NCBI GenBank assembly: GCA_947179325.1
Contig: CAMXAU010000003.1
Coordinates: 86,402 to 150,401 of the forward strand
Length of the DNA stretch: 64,000 nt
Source: an uncultured Bacteroidales bacterium
Lineage (GTDB): Bacteria > Bacteroidota > Bacteroidia > Bacteroidales > UBA932
Direction of reading: 5' to 3'
Part shown: one piece after another, positions 1 through 10,931 of the stretch
How the letters are laid out: each line of letters begins with the position of its first letter
How positions within the stretch are numbered: position 1 is the stretch's first letter
Position numbers and translations under genes: made by a program
Notes under the pieces: generated by a model
Databases searched by the model: none
What the model was told of the DNA's origin: nothing
The model's input: the letters and a program-made list of their open reading frames with translations, nothing else

Positions 1-1077
1 ACAACGGAAAGCGCTGTGATGTGGTGGCGGAGCTGGAGCCCTGCAAGCCTAAACAAGGCACTCCAGGAGGGTCACCCAGTCATAGTCACACCTTCAGAAT
101 ATTATTATCTTGCAGAGGACCAGGACAGGAATACACTGGCAAAGGTATATGGCTACGAGCCTGAATGCGGGACAAGCCCTATACGGAAAGGCAAGGTCAT
201 CGGAATCCAGGGCAACCTGTGGAGCGAGAAGGCTGCAAGCATAGAATGTGTCGGGGAGCGCATGTTCCCACGGCTCTTCGCTATAGCGGAATCCGCATGG
301 AGCCGGGCTGGCGACAAGGATTTCGGCTATTTCATGAAAAGGCTCCCGGTACATCTGCAGAAGCTGGACCAGGCAGGATGGAAATACAGGATGCCTGATG
401 TCAAAGGCATATACGACAGGAATGTAATAACAGAGGGGATGGTCACCGTATCTCCGGAAATCCCGGATGGGGCTGCCATGTATTTCACGACAGACGGCTC
501 GGTGCCGGACATGTCCTCCACCATGTATAGCGGTCCATTCGTGATACGTGACAGCTGTGTGCTGAAATACAGATGCTACAATGGCAGAGGTGTAGCAGGC
601 AAGCTTTGTGAGGCCCTGTTCCTGGAAAGGGACTATATGCCGGCAATGGCTGACAGCCCTGTACTTTCTGACGGACTGCTTGTAAACTGGTATGACTTCA
701 ACGGTGAAAGCTGCGAGATGATAGACAAGGCCCCGATAAAGGAGAGCTTCACATGCAGGACAATCTGCGTGCCTGATGATGTAACAGGAAACATAGGGCT
801 TATATTCAACGGATACATCACCATCCCGGAAGACGGCATTTATCAGTTCTACACCTACTCCGACGACGGAAGCACACTCCACATTGACGGGGTCCTTACA
901 GTAGACAATGACGGCCTGCACTCCAGACTTGAAAAGACCGGGCAGGCCGCTCTGCGGAAAGGTGTACACAAATTCACCTTGCGGTATTTCGATTCCAACG
1001 GAGGTATCCTGGAGGCCGGCATGACAGATTCATCCGGCAACCATATACCTTTCGGGAAAGGGATGCTCAGGCACTAG
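1..1077 (+). CDS. beta-N-acetylhexosaminidase (GH20) C-terminal part with chitobiase-like C-terminal and PA14 domains; 5' truncated by window
   Basis: Frame is open from base 1 (TTESAVMWWRSWSP...). GH20-like 'IGIQGNLWSE' and 'MFPRLFAIAESAWS'; PA14-like 'YITIPEDGIYQFYTYSDDGSTLHIDG'. Confidence 0.85.
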   Translation, partial: TTESAVMWWRSWSPASLNKALQEGHPVIVTPSEYYYLAEDQDRNTLAKVYGYEPECGTSPIRKGKVIGIQGNLWSEKAASIECVGERMFPRLFAIAESAWSRAGDKDFGYFMKRLPVHLQKLDQAGWKYRMPDVKGIYDRNVITEGMVTVSPEIPDGAAMYFTTDGSVPDMSSTMYSGPFVIRDSCVLKYRCYNGRGVAGKLCEALFLERDYMPAMADSPVLSDGLLVNWYDFNGESCEMIDKAPIKESFTCRTICVPDDVTGNIGLIFNGYITIPEDGIYQFYTYSDDGSTLHIDGVLTVDNDGLHSRLEKTGQAALRKGVHKFTLRYFDSNGGILEAGMTDSSGNHIPFGKGMLRH

Positions 1078-2387
1078 CGGCGGCGCATCCCAGGGAAGTT
1101 CCCTGTCATGACGCTCTTCATCATCGAGCGTGTCCCCTCGAACTGCTTGAGGAGACGGTTGACTTCCTGTATTGTTGTCCCGCTTCCGTCCGCGATACGC
1201 TTGCGGCGGCTTCCGTTGATGATTTCAGGATGCTCCCTCTCGCCAGGTGTCATCGAGAGTATTATGGCCTCGATACCCTTGAAGGAGTCATTGTCCATAT
1301 CAACATCTTTCAGGGCCTTGCCCATTCCAGGAATCATGGAGGCAAGGTCCTTTATATTTCCCATCTTCTTTATCTGCTGGATCTGGTTGTAGAAGTCCAT
1401 GAGGGTGAACTGGTTCTTTGCCAGTTTCTTCTTGAGCTCGCGTGCCTGCTTCTCGTCAAACTGCTCCTGTGCCTTCTCTACGAGGGAGACAACGTCACCC
1501 ATTCCGAGGATACGGTCAGCGATACGTGCAGGATAGAATATGTCAAGCGCCTCCATCTTCTCGCCAGAGCTGACGAACTTGATCGGCTTGCCTACGACAG
1601 CCTTGATTGAAAGTGCGGCACCGCCACGTGTGTCACCGTCCATCTTGGTAAGGACAACTCCGTCAAAGTCAAGGCGGTCGTTGAATGCCTTGGCTGTCTC
1701 CACTGCATCCTGTCCTGTCATTGCATCAACCACGAACAGGGTCTCTGTCGGCTTGACAGCTTCCTTGAGCGCAGAGATCTCATCCATCAGCTCCTGGTCT
1801 ACCGCAAGACGTCCGGCTGTATCGACAATCACGACTGAATATCCTTCTGCCTTGGCCTTTGCTATGGCATTGCCTGCAATCTTCACTGGATCCTTGACAT
1901 CCGTCTCCGAATACACAGGGACACCTATCTGCTCCCCAAGCACCTTCAGCTGGTCGATTGCAGCAGGGCGGAATGTGTCGCATGCGGCAAGCATGACCTT
2001 CATCCCCCTCTTGCTCCTGATGTTGAGTGCAAGCTTTCCAGAGAATGTGGTCTTACCGGAACCGTTCAGTCCGGCAACGAGCACAACCGCAGGATTTCCC
2101 TTTACATTGATCTCGGAATGCTCGCTTCCCATCAGGGCCGCAAGCTCGTCATGCACAATCTTGACGATCATCTGCTGAGGCTTGACAGCCGTAAGGACAT
2201 TCTGTCCAAGGGCCTTCTGCTTTACCTCATCACAGAACTGCTTGGCAATCTTGTAGCTGACATCGGCATCCAGCAAAGCCCTGCGTATATCCTTCAGGGC
2301 CTCGGCAATATTGATCTCCGTAATCTTTCCCTCACCTTTAAGTATCTTGAAGGACCTCTCAATACGCTCTGATAAATTTTCAAACAT
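1074..2387 (-). CDS. ffh: signal recognition particle protein Ffh
   Basis: GTPase motifs GLNGSGKTT, DTAGR, TKMDGDTRGG; M-domain 'MIPGMGK', 'INGSRRKRIADGSGTTIQEVNRLLKQFE'. Confidence 0.97.
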   Translation of the reverse strand: MFENLSERIERSFKILKGEGKITEINIAEALKDIRRALLDADVSYKIAKQFCDEVKQKALGQNVLTAVKPQQMIVKIVHDELAALMGSEHSEINVKGNPAVVLVAGLNGSGKTTFSGKLALNIRSKRGMKVMLAACDTFRPAAIDQLKVLGEQIGVPVYSETDVKDPVKIAGNAIAKAKAEGYSVVIVDTAGRLAVDQELMDEISALKEAVKPTETLFVVDAMTGQDAVETAKAFNDRLDFDGVVLTKMDGDTRGGAALSIKAVVGKPIKFVSSGEKMEALDIFYPARIADRILGMGDVVSLVEKAQEQFDEKQARELKKKLAKNQFTLMDFYNQIQQIKKMGNIKDLASMIPGMGKALKDVDMDNDSFKGIEAIILSMTPGEREHPEIINGSRRKRIADGSGTTIQEVNRLLKQFEGTRSMMKSVMTGNFPGMRRR

Positions 2388-2400
2388 ATATTTTTATTTT

Positions 2401-3618
2401 TTAATTATTCAAATTGTCAAAATACTCTGTCCGCAGGTGCGCCCCATGCATGTCATCCGAATAGACGGCAGGGGCAAAGTCACGCAGATTGTAGCGGCTC
2501 GACATCACCTGCCCATATGCACCGGTTGAGCGGATTGCCATGAGGTCCCCGCGCACACTCAGCGGAAGAAGCCTCCCTGCCCCCCAGACATCGCTTGACT
2601 CGCATACCGGCCCTACAACATCATACACCTGCGACTGCGGCAGATTCGGACGAAGGATGGCGGAGATGTTCTCGATCTTGTGGAACGCCCCGTACAGTGC
2701 CGGCCTGATAAGGTCATTCATGCCTGCATCCAGGATAAGGAAATTCTTTGTCTCCCCTGTCTTCACGAACAGCACACGGGATATGAGGCTGGCGCATTGC
2801 GCGACCATCGAGCGTCCAGGCTCAATATGGATCTTGCGTCCCTCACGGCGGTGTATCCCCCCGGACACGACACGGAACCATGTCGCGAAATCAGCGACTG
2901 GATTCCCGTCCGGGTCCTCGTAGTCTACCCCGAGGCCTCCGCCGAGGTTGACATTGTCCACCTTCAGGCCCTGCCCCTCAAACCAGTCGACTATCTCATT
3001 CGCCCGTGCGCACTCCAGTGCGAAGACCTCCTCGACATCGGTGATCTGTGACCCTATATGGAAATGCAGCCCGGCAAAATCTATGTTCCCGCATCTCTTT
3101 ATCATCTCCACGGCCGCGCTGAACTCATGGTCCGAGATGCCGAACTTGTTCTCATATGTGCCTGTGGTGATATATCTGTGTGTGTGCGCATCAACTCCCG
3201 GATTGACCCTTATGCTGACATTCACCCTCTTCCCGAAGCGCCCTGCCATGGCATTTACGACAAATATCTCCTGCAGGGATTCGCAGTTGAACATCCCGAC
3301 ACCGGCCTTGATGGCCTCGGCAATCTCCCTGTCGCTCTTGCCGACACCTGCAAAGACAATCTTCTCTGCAGGGAAGCGGCAGCTGCATGCATGCATCACT
3401 TCATTTCCGCTTACGCAGTCAGCACCGAACCCCATGGAGCTTATATATTCCAGGATTCTCCTCTCCACATTTGCCTTGACGGCATAATGCACCGTGATGC
3501 CGTATTCTGCAGACAGGGCAGCAACCTTCTCCACGGTGCTGCGCAAGAGGTCCATATCATAGAAATAAAATGGTGTCTCTACCTGTTCGAAAAACTCTAT
3601 CCTATTGACATCAAACAT
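2401..3618 (-). CDS. lysA: diaminopimelate decarboxylase (start likely MFDVNRIEFF, downstream of ORF start 3663)
   Basis: PLP motif 'HYAVKAN', 'HFHIGSQI', 'EPGRSMVA', 'GPVCESSDVW'. Confidence 0.9.
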   Translation of the reverse strand: MFDVNRIEFFEQVETPFYFYDMDLLRSTVEKVAALSAEYGITVHYAVKANVERRILEYISSMGFGADCVSGNEVMHACSCRFPAEKIVFAGVGKSDREIAEAIKAGVGMFNCESLQEIFVVNAMAGRFGKRVNVSIRVNPGVDAHTHRYITTGTYENKFGISDHEFSAAVEMIKRCGNIDFAGLHFHIGSQITDVEEVFALECARANEIVDWFEGQGLKVDNVNLGGGLGVDYEDPDGNPVADFATWFRVVSGGIHRREGRKIHIEPGRSMVAQCASLISRVLFVKTGETKNFLILDAGMNDLIRPALYGAFHKIENISAILRPNLPQSQVYDVVGPVCESSDVWGAGRLLPLSVRGDLMAIRSTGAYGQVMSSRYNLRDFAPAVYSDDMHGAHLRTEYFDNLNN

Positions 3619-3775
3619 ATTATTCAAATCCGGAAAACATCTGTGCAGGCCGTTTCCGGCCATTCATCAAATAAATTGTCAAAACGGTTGCAAAAATAGG
3701 GAAAAAATCCTTAATTTCGCGGCTGTTTCATAGAATATAGCCTTGAAACTTGAGTAAATTGACATATAAACAACA

Positions 3776-4756
3776 ATGGGAATGGAAAAAGGACCTATTT
3801 CAAAATTCATTACACACCATTATCGCCATTTCAACTCTGCAGCTCTTGTAGACGCTGCAAAGGCATACGACGAACACATGAACAAGGGCGGAAAGATGAT
3901 GCTGGCGATGGCCGGCGCCATGAGTACCGCAGAGCTTGGACTGTCTCTCGCTGAGATGATCCGCCAGGACAAGATACAGATTGTGTCCTGCTCGGCAAAC
4001 AACCTTGAGGAAGACATAATGAACCTGGTTGCACACAACCACTACTACAGGGTGCCGAACTACAGGGACCTTACTCCGGCACAGGAGAAGGAGCTTCTTG
4101 ACAACCACATGAACCGTGTGACCGACACCTGTATCCCTGAGGAGGAGGCATTCCGCCGCCTTGAGCATCACCTCATCGACGTATGGAACGAGATGAAGGC
4201 CTCTGGCGAAAGGCTTTTCCCTTGGGAGGTAATCTACAAACTTCTCCGCAGCGGAGTGCTTGAGCAGTACTATGAGATTGACCCTAAGGACAGCTGGGTG
4301 CTCGCGGCATGCGAGAAGAACATCCCTATCGTGGTGCCTGCATGGGAGGACTGCACGACAGCGAACATCTTCACTGCACACTGCATCAGGGGCGAGTACG
4401 AGACCAACATGATCAAGAACGGAATCGAGACCATGATATTCCTTACCGAGTGGTACCGCGAGAACTGCGGCGGACAGGGAGTGGGATTCTTCCAGATCGG
4501 AGGCGGCACAGCCGGCGACTTCCCTATCTGCGTTGTTCCTATGATGGCCCAGGACCTCGAGTGGCCTGACGTTCCTCTCTGGGCATATTTCTGCCAGATC
4601 TCAGACTGTACGACATCATACGGTTCATATTCTGGTGCAGTGCCTAACGAGAAGATCACATGGGGCAAGCTTGACGTGGACACACCGCGCTTCATCGTAG
4701 AGTCAGATGCGACAATTGTCGCTCCGCTCATCTTCTCATACGTACTTGGCTGGTAA
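3776..4756 (+). CDS. deoxyhypusine synthase family protein
   Basis: DHS-like fold signatures 'GGGTAGDFPI', 'SDCTTSYGSYSGAVPNEKITWGKL'; Lys in the WGK motif retained. Confidence 0.85.
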   Translation: MGMEKGPISKFITHHYRHFNSAALVDAAKAYDEHMNKGGKMMLAMAGAMSTAELGLSLAEMIRQDKIQIVSCSANNLEEDIMNLVAHNHYYRVPNYRDLTPAQEKELLDNHMNRVTDTCIPEEEAFRRLEHHLIDVWNEMKASGERLFPWEVIYKLLRSGVLEQYYEIDPKDSWVLAACEKNIPIVVPAWEDCTTANIFTAHCIRGEYETNMIKNGIETMIFLTEWYRENCGGQGVGFFQIGGGTAGDFPICVVPMMAQDLEWPDVPLWAYFCQISDCTTSYGSYSGAVPNEKITWGKLDVDTPRFIVESDATIVAPLIFSYVLGW

Positions 4757-4808
4757 GACCCGCCATGCACATAACGCGGCCATGCACACGGCCGCATGAA
4801 ACTGGAAT

Positions 4809-5966
4809 ATGGATTTCTTGACCGATATCACAAACATCAGGACAATACAATGGCTAGCATGTACGGACTCGTTCATGCTAGCCTTCATATTGATGCTTAT
4901 CAAGGTCCCGCAGACCGAATATTCGAAGAGGCTGGCGAATGCAAAGGCAACCATAGCCATATCATTCCTTGTATGCGGGATGATGATGGCCTTTTCGCTG
5001 TACAAGTACCCTACAGTCTGGAACTACGAGCGTTTCTCGTCGCTTACCATGCTGATTGCCGCAGTATTCTCGTCAATGGCAATGTCATACTCCATGATCA
5101 ACCTGCTTGATGACAAGGCAATCACAGGAAGCCGGTTCATCATGAACATATTCCTGCTCACTGTAGGCTCGATAGCCCTCGTGGAGAGCTTTCTGGAGGA
5201 GAGCTACCTGTACAATTTCGTATTCGTCATATGCATAGCCCTGTTCATCATACAGAGCATATATTATATAATCCTGTTTGACAAGGCATACAAGAAATCC
5301 AGCAAGAAGCTCGAGGCGTATTATGACGAGGAGGAGGACCACAAGATCAGGTGGATACGCTTCTGCTACATAATCGCAATGCTTACAGACCTCTTCCTTC
5401 TTGTCTACATGCTCCTGCCAAACGGATTCATGAAGATCTACATTGCATGGTATGTCCTGTTCATGGTCTATTTCACATGCAACTTCATTTCTTTCATCGG
5501 CAGCCACAAGCTGATACTTGATGCCGTAGCGCACAGGACCCTGTCCGGCCAGGCCATCTTCCCAGTAAAGAAGAAAAAGAAAGAAAACCCTGAAATGGAC
5601 AGGAAAAAGATAGAGAAGGAATTCGACACCCTCGAAAGGCATCTGAAGACATGGGTCGAGAACAAGAAATACCGCGAGTATGACAAGAGCCGTGACGAGA
5701 TTGCCGATGAGCTGAGGACATCAAACGACATACTCCAGCTGTATTTCTCCCAGAGGAAAGGCCAGGACTTCAGGAGCTGGCGCACAGAGCTTCGCATCAA
5801 TGACGCGAAGAAGATACTTCTTGACAACAAGGAGATATCAATCAATATAGCCGGTGAGATGTGCGGTTTCAGCGACCGGTCAAATTTCCACCGCCAGTTC
5901 GTCAAGCTGGTCGGATGTTCACCTAAGAGATGGCGGGACACCGACGGGCATCCGGATGCCATGTAG
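4809..5966 (+). CDS. AraC-family regulator with N-terminal multi-TM region
   Basis: Several hydrophobic helices in residues ~15-240, then C-terminal HTH 'SINIAGEMCGFSDRSNFHRQFVKLVGCSPKRWR'. Confidence 0.85.
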   Translation: MDFLTDITNIRTIQWLACTDSFMLAFILMLIKVPQTEYSKRLANAKATIAISFLVCGMMMAFSLYKYPTVWNYERFSSLTMLIAAVFSSMAMSYSMINLLDDKAITGSRFIMNIFLLTVGSIALVESFLEESYLYNFVFVICIALFIIQSIYYIILFDKAYKKSSKKLEAYYDEEEDHKIRWIRFCYIIAMLTDLFLLVYMLLPNGFMKIYIAWYVLFMVYFTCNFISFIGSHKLILDAVAHRTLSGQAIFPVKKKKKENPEMDRKKIEKEFDTLERHLKTWVENKKYREYDKSRDEIADELRTSNDILQLYFSQRKGQDFRSWRTELRINDAKKILLDNKEISINIAGEMCGFSDRSNFHRQFVKLVGCSPKRWRDTDGHPDAM

Positions 5967-5988
5967 GCAATCCCGCCTCAATTCCCTA

Positions 5989-8553
5989 TCAGAAACGGAT
6001 AGAGCCGCGCAGACGGAGATCTTCGGATGACGGACCTGCCATAATCTCAAATCCGCCACGTTCAAATACCCATTTCCCGGATGTCCCGCTGAAATAGCTG
6101 AAGGCAGAAGCGTCCAGGACAATCTTGATCTCCGCACTTTCGCCCGGGGCAAGAAAAACCTTTTCAAATCCCTTAAGCTCCTTTGACGGACGCGGCTCCA
6201 GTGATTTGCAGTCATGGACATAAAGCTGGGCGACTTCCGCTCCTGCGACATCCCCTGTATTGGTCACAGTAAAGCTGATTTCCGCCACAGGTTCATCACT
6301 GTCTGCGATTGCCCCAGGATTCCGGCCTTTCCACAGCTGCCTTATTGAAAGTCCTGAATAGCTGAACCCTGTATAAGAGAGTCCGAACCCGAAAGGGAAC
6401 AGAGGCGCGACACCGTTTCTGTCATATCCCCTGTAGCCCATGAATATGCCCTCGTCATAGTATATCTTCCTCTCGTCACGCGTCTCGTCATAATGCCCGT
6501 ATGCAGGAGAATCCTCCCATCTGCGCTCTATAGAGAACGGGAGGCGTCCGGACGGGTTCACCTTGCCGGACAATATCGAGGCAAGGGCGCTGCCTCCCTC
6601 CTGCCCAGGATAGAACATATGCAGGACAGCTGCAGCCGAATCAATCCATGAAGCCATTTCAACCGCACCTCCTGCCGAGACTGTCACTATCAATGACGGA
6701 TTCACCCCTGCAATGGCATTTATCAGCCGTGACTGTCCCCATGTCAATTCAAACGGCCTGTCACGCCCTTCCTTCTCTATGTTGCCGTCAAGCCCGGCAC
6801 AGAAGACCACGACATCCGCATCAGCTGCAAGACGCAGGGCATCAGAGAAGTCGAAATCGCTGCCATAGCAATATCCGAGACGTATTTCGCCGGGAAGACA
6901 GCGGTTGCTGCAATACTCCATGCGTACCTTTATCCTTTTACCTGCAATGGCCTGCATCGGGACCACATCAGAGACGAATGAAGGAGACAGGGAGCGGTCT
7001 GAGACAATGGCATCGTCCACATGAAGCCTGTAGCCGCCCTGTGCCTCTGCAAAGAGAAAAAGCGAATCTGACTTTTCCGGAACAATATATCCTTCCCATA
7101 CCGCCCCATACAGTTCGTCCCCTACGCAGCCAGGACGTATTTCCCATTCATGTGAGAGACTGTGCTCCACAGACGTACATGCATTTTCCGAAACATTCCT
7201 GTCAAAAGGGCTTCCGTCAAAGTAGCAGGCATCAAGTCCGTCCGCCCCGTCTTCCGTCACAAATCCTCCCCTGCTGTAGAGCGATCTCCTGAATTCCGTG
7301 GAAATCCCTTCTGCATAGGAAATCTCCGCATCAGGGAACTCATGCATTATTCCTTCGAGAGGAGAGACCGTATACCACGGATGCACCCTTGAGCTTCCGC
7401 CTCCTCCATAGGAGACCGCGCTGACATCGGTACGGGAGTCACTGATTACACGCCAGCAGGCATCAGGTCCGATTACAGCGACTCTGCGGATCCGGTCCTT
7501 GTCCAGCGGCAGAATCCCTGATTCATTTTTAAGGAGGACAGTGCCCTCTTCAGCAATTCTGCGCGACATGGCATTTGCCCGCGGATTGAATACCGGGATA
7601 CCCGGGATACGCTGCTCCCTGTCAAAGAATCCCATCTCGATACAGGCACGGTATATCCTCCTGACCTTGTCATCTATGGCTGCCATGCTGATACGTCCCT
7701 GCTCCAGCATAGGCATGAGCCTTTCCCTTGTCAGCCAGTCATGGCTGCCCATCTCCATGTCAAGACCGTTTATCGCTGCATTCTCCGAAAATGTGCATGC
7801 CCAGTCGGACATGAGGATGCCTCCGAATCCCCATTCCTTCTTCAGGACATCTATAATATGGCTGTTTTCAGTACAATATGTCCCGTTTACAAGATTATAC
7901 CCTGTCATGACGGCCTTTACACCGGCTTTCTGGACAGCTGCGCGGAAAGGCGGGAAATAGATTTCCCTGAGAGCACGCTCCGAGACCTCCGTGCTGACAT
8001 GGTAACGGTCGAATTCCTGGTCGTTTGCGACAAAATGCTTCACCGTCGCTATCACACCGCCGTCCTGCACAGCCCTGATGAAAGGGACGACAAGTTCAGA
8101 TGAAAGATACGGGTCTTCTCCCATATATTCAAAATTGCGGGCGCTCTTTGAGGAGCGGTACATGTTCACACCAGGGGCAAGCATGAAATGTATGCCCCTG
8201 GAACGCCATTCCTCAGCATATACCTCTCCGGCCTCCGCCACAAGCTGCCTGTCCCAAGAAGCGGCAAGCGTAAGCACTGAAGGGAAGGCCGTCGCGCGCC
8301 CATATTCTCCCCACGAGGCAATGCCGAGAGGGCCGTCCGCCATGCTGAAAGACGGAATGCCAAGCCGTGGATAAGGATGCAGATTGAAATTACGCCAGCC
8401 TGACAGCAGGTCGATCTTCTCTTCTGCCGTCATACGGCCGACAAGGTCATCCACCCTCTGCCCGACAGTGAGGGAAGTATCGCGGAAAGGCAATATGTCC
8501 ATTGAAGACAAAGCCATCATAAATGAAACTGCAATGGCAGCAAAACAACACAT
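5989..8553 (-). CDS. GH3 beta-glucosidase-like with PA14 insertion and fibronectin-III-like C-terminus
   Basis: Nucleophile region 'ILMSDWACTFS'; PA14-like insert; C-terminal 'NTGDVAGAEVAQLYV'. Confidence 0.92.
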   Translation of the reverse strand: MCCFAAIAVSFMMALSSMDILPFRDTSLTVGQRVDDLVGRMTAEEKIDLLSGWRNFNLHPYPRLGIPSFSMADGPLGIASWGEYGRATAFPSVLTLAASWDRQLVAEAGEVYAEEWRSRGIHFMLAPGVNMYRSSKSARNFEYMGEDPYLSSELVVPFIRAVQDGGVIATVKHFVANDQEFDRYHVSTEVSERALREIYFPPFRAAVQKAGVKAVMTGYNLVNGTYCTENSHIIDVLKKEWGFGGILMSDWACTFSENAAINGLDMEMGSHDWLTRERLMPMLEQGRISMAAIDDKVRRIYRACIEMGFFDREQRIPGIPVFNPRANAMSRRIAEEGTVLLKNESGILPLDKDRIRRVAVIGPDACWRVISDSRTDVSAVSYGGGGSSRVHPWYTVSPLEGIMHEFPDAEISYAEGISTEFRRSLYSRGGFVTEDGADGLDACYFDGSPFDRNVSENACTSVEHSLSHEWEIRPGCVGDELYGAVWEGYIVPEKSDSLFLFAEAQGGYRLHVDDAIVSDRSLSPSFVSDVVPMQAIAGKRIKVRMEYCSNRCLPGEIRLGYCYGSDFDFSDALRLAADADVVVFCAGLDGNIEKEGRDRPFELTWGQSRLINAIAGVNPSLIVTVSAGGAVEMASWIDSAAAVLHMFYPGQEGGSALASILSGKVNPSGRLPFSIERRWEDSPAYGHYDETRDERKIYYDEGIFMGYRGYDRNGVAPLFPFGFGLSYTGFSYSGLSIRQLWKGRNPGAIADSDEPVAEISFTVTNTGDVAGAEVAQLYVHDCKSLEPRPSKELKGFEKVFLAPGESAEIKIVLDASAFSYFSGTSGKWVFERGGFEIMAGPSSEDLRLRGSIRF

Positions 8554-8564
8554 AAGCTATCTGA

Positions 8565-10931
8565 TTAAAGTATATCGGGTGTATTCCATATCTTGTCGGC
8601 AGTGCATCTGATCATCAATGACTGGTTTCCGCATCTGATACGGAAATCACCGGCCTCAAGCCTCCAGCGTCCGTCATAGCCGACAAAGGCGAGCCTGCTT
8701 GCCTTGATGCGGAATGTCACGGTAGTGCTCTCGCCGGGCTCGAGGGAAACCTTTGTAAAATCCCTCAGCCTTATGGCATCAGGGATCGAAGATGCAACAA
8801 GGTCGCTCGAGAACAGCAGGACAGACTCTTTCCCGGGACGTGTACCGGTATTCTTCACATTGACCCGGAACTCAATGACATCATCTGCAGTGAACTCAGT
8901 CCTGTCTGCACAGAAACCGGAATATTCGAATTCCGTGTAGCTCATGCCATACCCGAACGGCCACTGTATATCCATGACAGCATCATAGTTGTATTCACCC
9001 TCCATTGTCGCCATATTCTCACAGACCTTGTAGTCGTATGTAGCAAAGGAGCTTATATGCTTCGGATATGTAAACGGCAGCTTGCCGCTGAAATTCTCGT
9101 CACCGCAGAGAAGGTCCGCCAAAGCCTCCGCACCATAGTTGCCGGGAAGCATTATGTCAACAATGGCATCTGCAAGAGGCTCAATGTCCGAGATTATGCG
9201 CGGACGTCCCTCGTTCAGGACAAGCACGACAGGCTTTCCGGAAGCAGCGAGTGCGCGTACCAGGTTTTTCTGGCTGACGGAAAGATTCAGGTCGTTCATG
9301 TTGCCTGGCGTCTCGCAATAGCTGTTCTCGCCGATGCAGACGATAATGACATCTGCATCCCCGGCAGCCTTAACAGCCCTTGAAAAGCCATGCACTGTAT
9401 CCTCCTGCCAGTTGTCACCATCCGCAGGAGCATATTCCACTCCAGGCTCATATATGACATTCTCCTTGCCGAATCTGTCGCACAATGCCTCACATATTGT
9501 CATATAGGCTCCTGCAAACTCATCGGCACGGTCTCCCTGCCAGCTGTATGACCATCCTCCGTTAAGGCATCTCATGTTGTCTGCATTCGGTCCCGCAAGC
9601 AGGATCCTTGTCCCCTTCCCGAGAGGCAGAAGTCCATTCCTGTTCTTGAGGAGCACTTCCGACTCCAGCGCGGCGTTGCGAGCCATCTCCACAGATTCCC
9701 GGCATCCGTATTTCACATATTCGCCTGTATCCCAGACAGGTGCTTCAAAAAGCCCGAGCCTGTATTTCAGGCGTAGCACCCTTGATACGGCATCATCAAT
9801 CCTTGACAACGGGACTGCACCCTCCTCGACAAGTTCCTTCAAGTCAATGCAGAACTGCAGCTCAGACGGGACCATGGCCATGTCTATGCCGGCATTTATC
9901 GCAATCCTGACCGCGTCCTTTGCCGAAGATGCAATATGGTCACGGCTATACAGGTTGTTGATGTCATTCCAGTCCGTCACAACCAGTCCGTCCCAGTTCA
10001 GGCCCTCCTTGAGCCATTCAGTGAGCAGTTCCCTGTTGGCATGAAAAGGCATGCCGTTGTTACTCGAAGAATTTACCATGAGCGAAAGTGCGCCTGCGCG
10101 GATGCACTCCTTGAAGGGTTCAAAATATTTTTCACGCATATCGCCGGCAGTAATCGATGACGGAGTCCTGTCCTTGCCTGAGACAGGGACTCCATATCCC
10201 ATATAATGCTTGATACATGCAGCAATATTCATTTTTCCCACATTGTTCGGGTCTGCCCCCTGAAGCCCTGATACTTCCGCCAATGCCATCTCGGAATTCA
10301 GGAGTACATCCTCTCCGAAGCTCTCCCACATCCTCGGCCAGCGAGGGTCACGGCCAAGGTCCATTACAGGTGCAAAGGTCCACGGGATAAGGGCGGCCCT
10401 GGTCTCGTATGCAGTGACCTCTCCCATCTGACGGGCATACCTGCGGTCGAATGTCGCAGCTATGTTTATCTCCTGCGGGAAAAGCACGGCCCCCTGGATA
10501 TATGATGCCCCGTGTATCTGGTCCAGGCCATACAGGCAAGGGATTCCAGTCTCCTTAAGGGACTTTTCCTGTATCTCCCTTATTACTTCGGCATAACGGT
10601 CAAGACAAGGTGCGGCATTCCCGACTACATTCAGGATTGATCCGACTTTGTATTCAGCGAAGACCGTATCCATCATGGACGGATCAAGCCGTGTACGCGT
10701 GCTGTCCATGATGACACCGACCGTAAGCTGTGTCATCTGTCCTATTTTTTCCTCAAGCGTCATCTTCCTGATGAGCCGGTGGATGTTCTTCTCCATTTCA
10801 CGGTCCGCCGGTATGGCAGGGGAAGGCCTGGTGCCGCACGACGAAAGGAAGATCATGCATCCCAGGGCCATGAGTTCATGGATAATGTTTTTCATGCTGT
10901 CAAGGATTTTCATATTCATATATTTTTCCAA
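8565..10931 (-). CDS. GH3 beta-glucosidase-like lipoprotein
   Basis: '[13 protein letters not shown]', '[19 protein letters not shown]'-type GH3 signatures; lipobox-like 'FLSSCG'. True start probably 10895-10919. Confidence 0.9.
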   Translation of the reverse strand: MEKYMNMKILDSMKNIIHELMALGCMIFLSSCGTRPSPAIPADREMEKNIHRLIRKMTLEEKIGQMTQLTVGVIMDSTRTRLDPSMMDTVFAEYKVGSILNVVGNAAPCLDRYAEVIREIQEKSLKETGIPCLYGLDQIHGASYIQGAVLFPQEINIAATFDRRYARQMGEVTAYETRAALIPWTFAPVMDLGRDPRWPRMWESFGEDVLLNSEMALAEVSGLQGADPNNVGKMNIAACIKHYMGYGVPVSGKDRTPSSITAGDMREKYFEPFKECIRAGALSLMVNSSSNNGMPFHANRELLTEWLKEGLNWDGLVVTDWNDINNLYSRDHIASSAKDAVRIAINAGIDMAMVPSELQFCIDLKELVEEGAVPLSRIDDAVSRVLRLKYRLGLFEAPVWDTGEYVKYGCRESVEMARNAALESEVLLKNRNGLLPLGKGTRILLAGPNADNMRCLNGGWSYSWQGDRADEFAGAYMTICEALCDRFGKENVIYEPGVEYAPADGDNWQEDTVHGFSRAVKAAGDADVIIVCIGENSYCETPGNMNDLNLSVSQKNLVRALAASGKPVVLVLNEGRPRIISDIEPLADAIVDIMLPGNYGAEALADLLCGDENFSGKLPFTYPKHISSFATYDYKVCENMATMEGEYNYDAVMDIQWPFGYGMSYTEFEYSGFCADRTEFTADDVIEFRVNVKNTGTRPGKESVLLFSSDLVASSIPDAIRLRDFTKVSLEPGESTTVTFRIKASRLAFVGYDGRWRLEAGDFRIRCGNQSLMIRCTADKIWNTPDIL

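Noticed and set aside
94-969. 291-aa minus-strand ORF opposite the GH20 fragment
   Set aside because: Sense strand has strong GH20/PA14 signatures; the antisense protein has no recognisable features.
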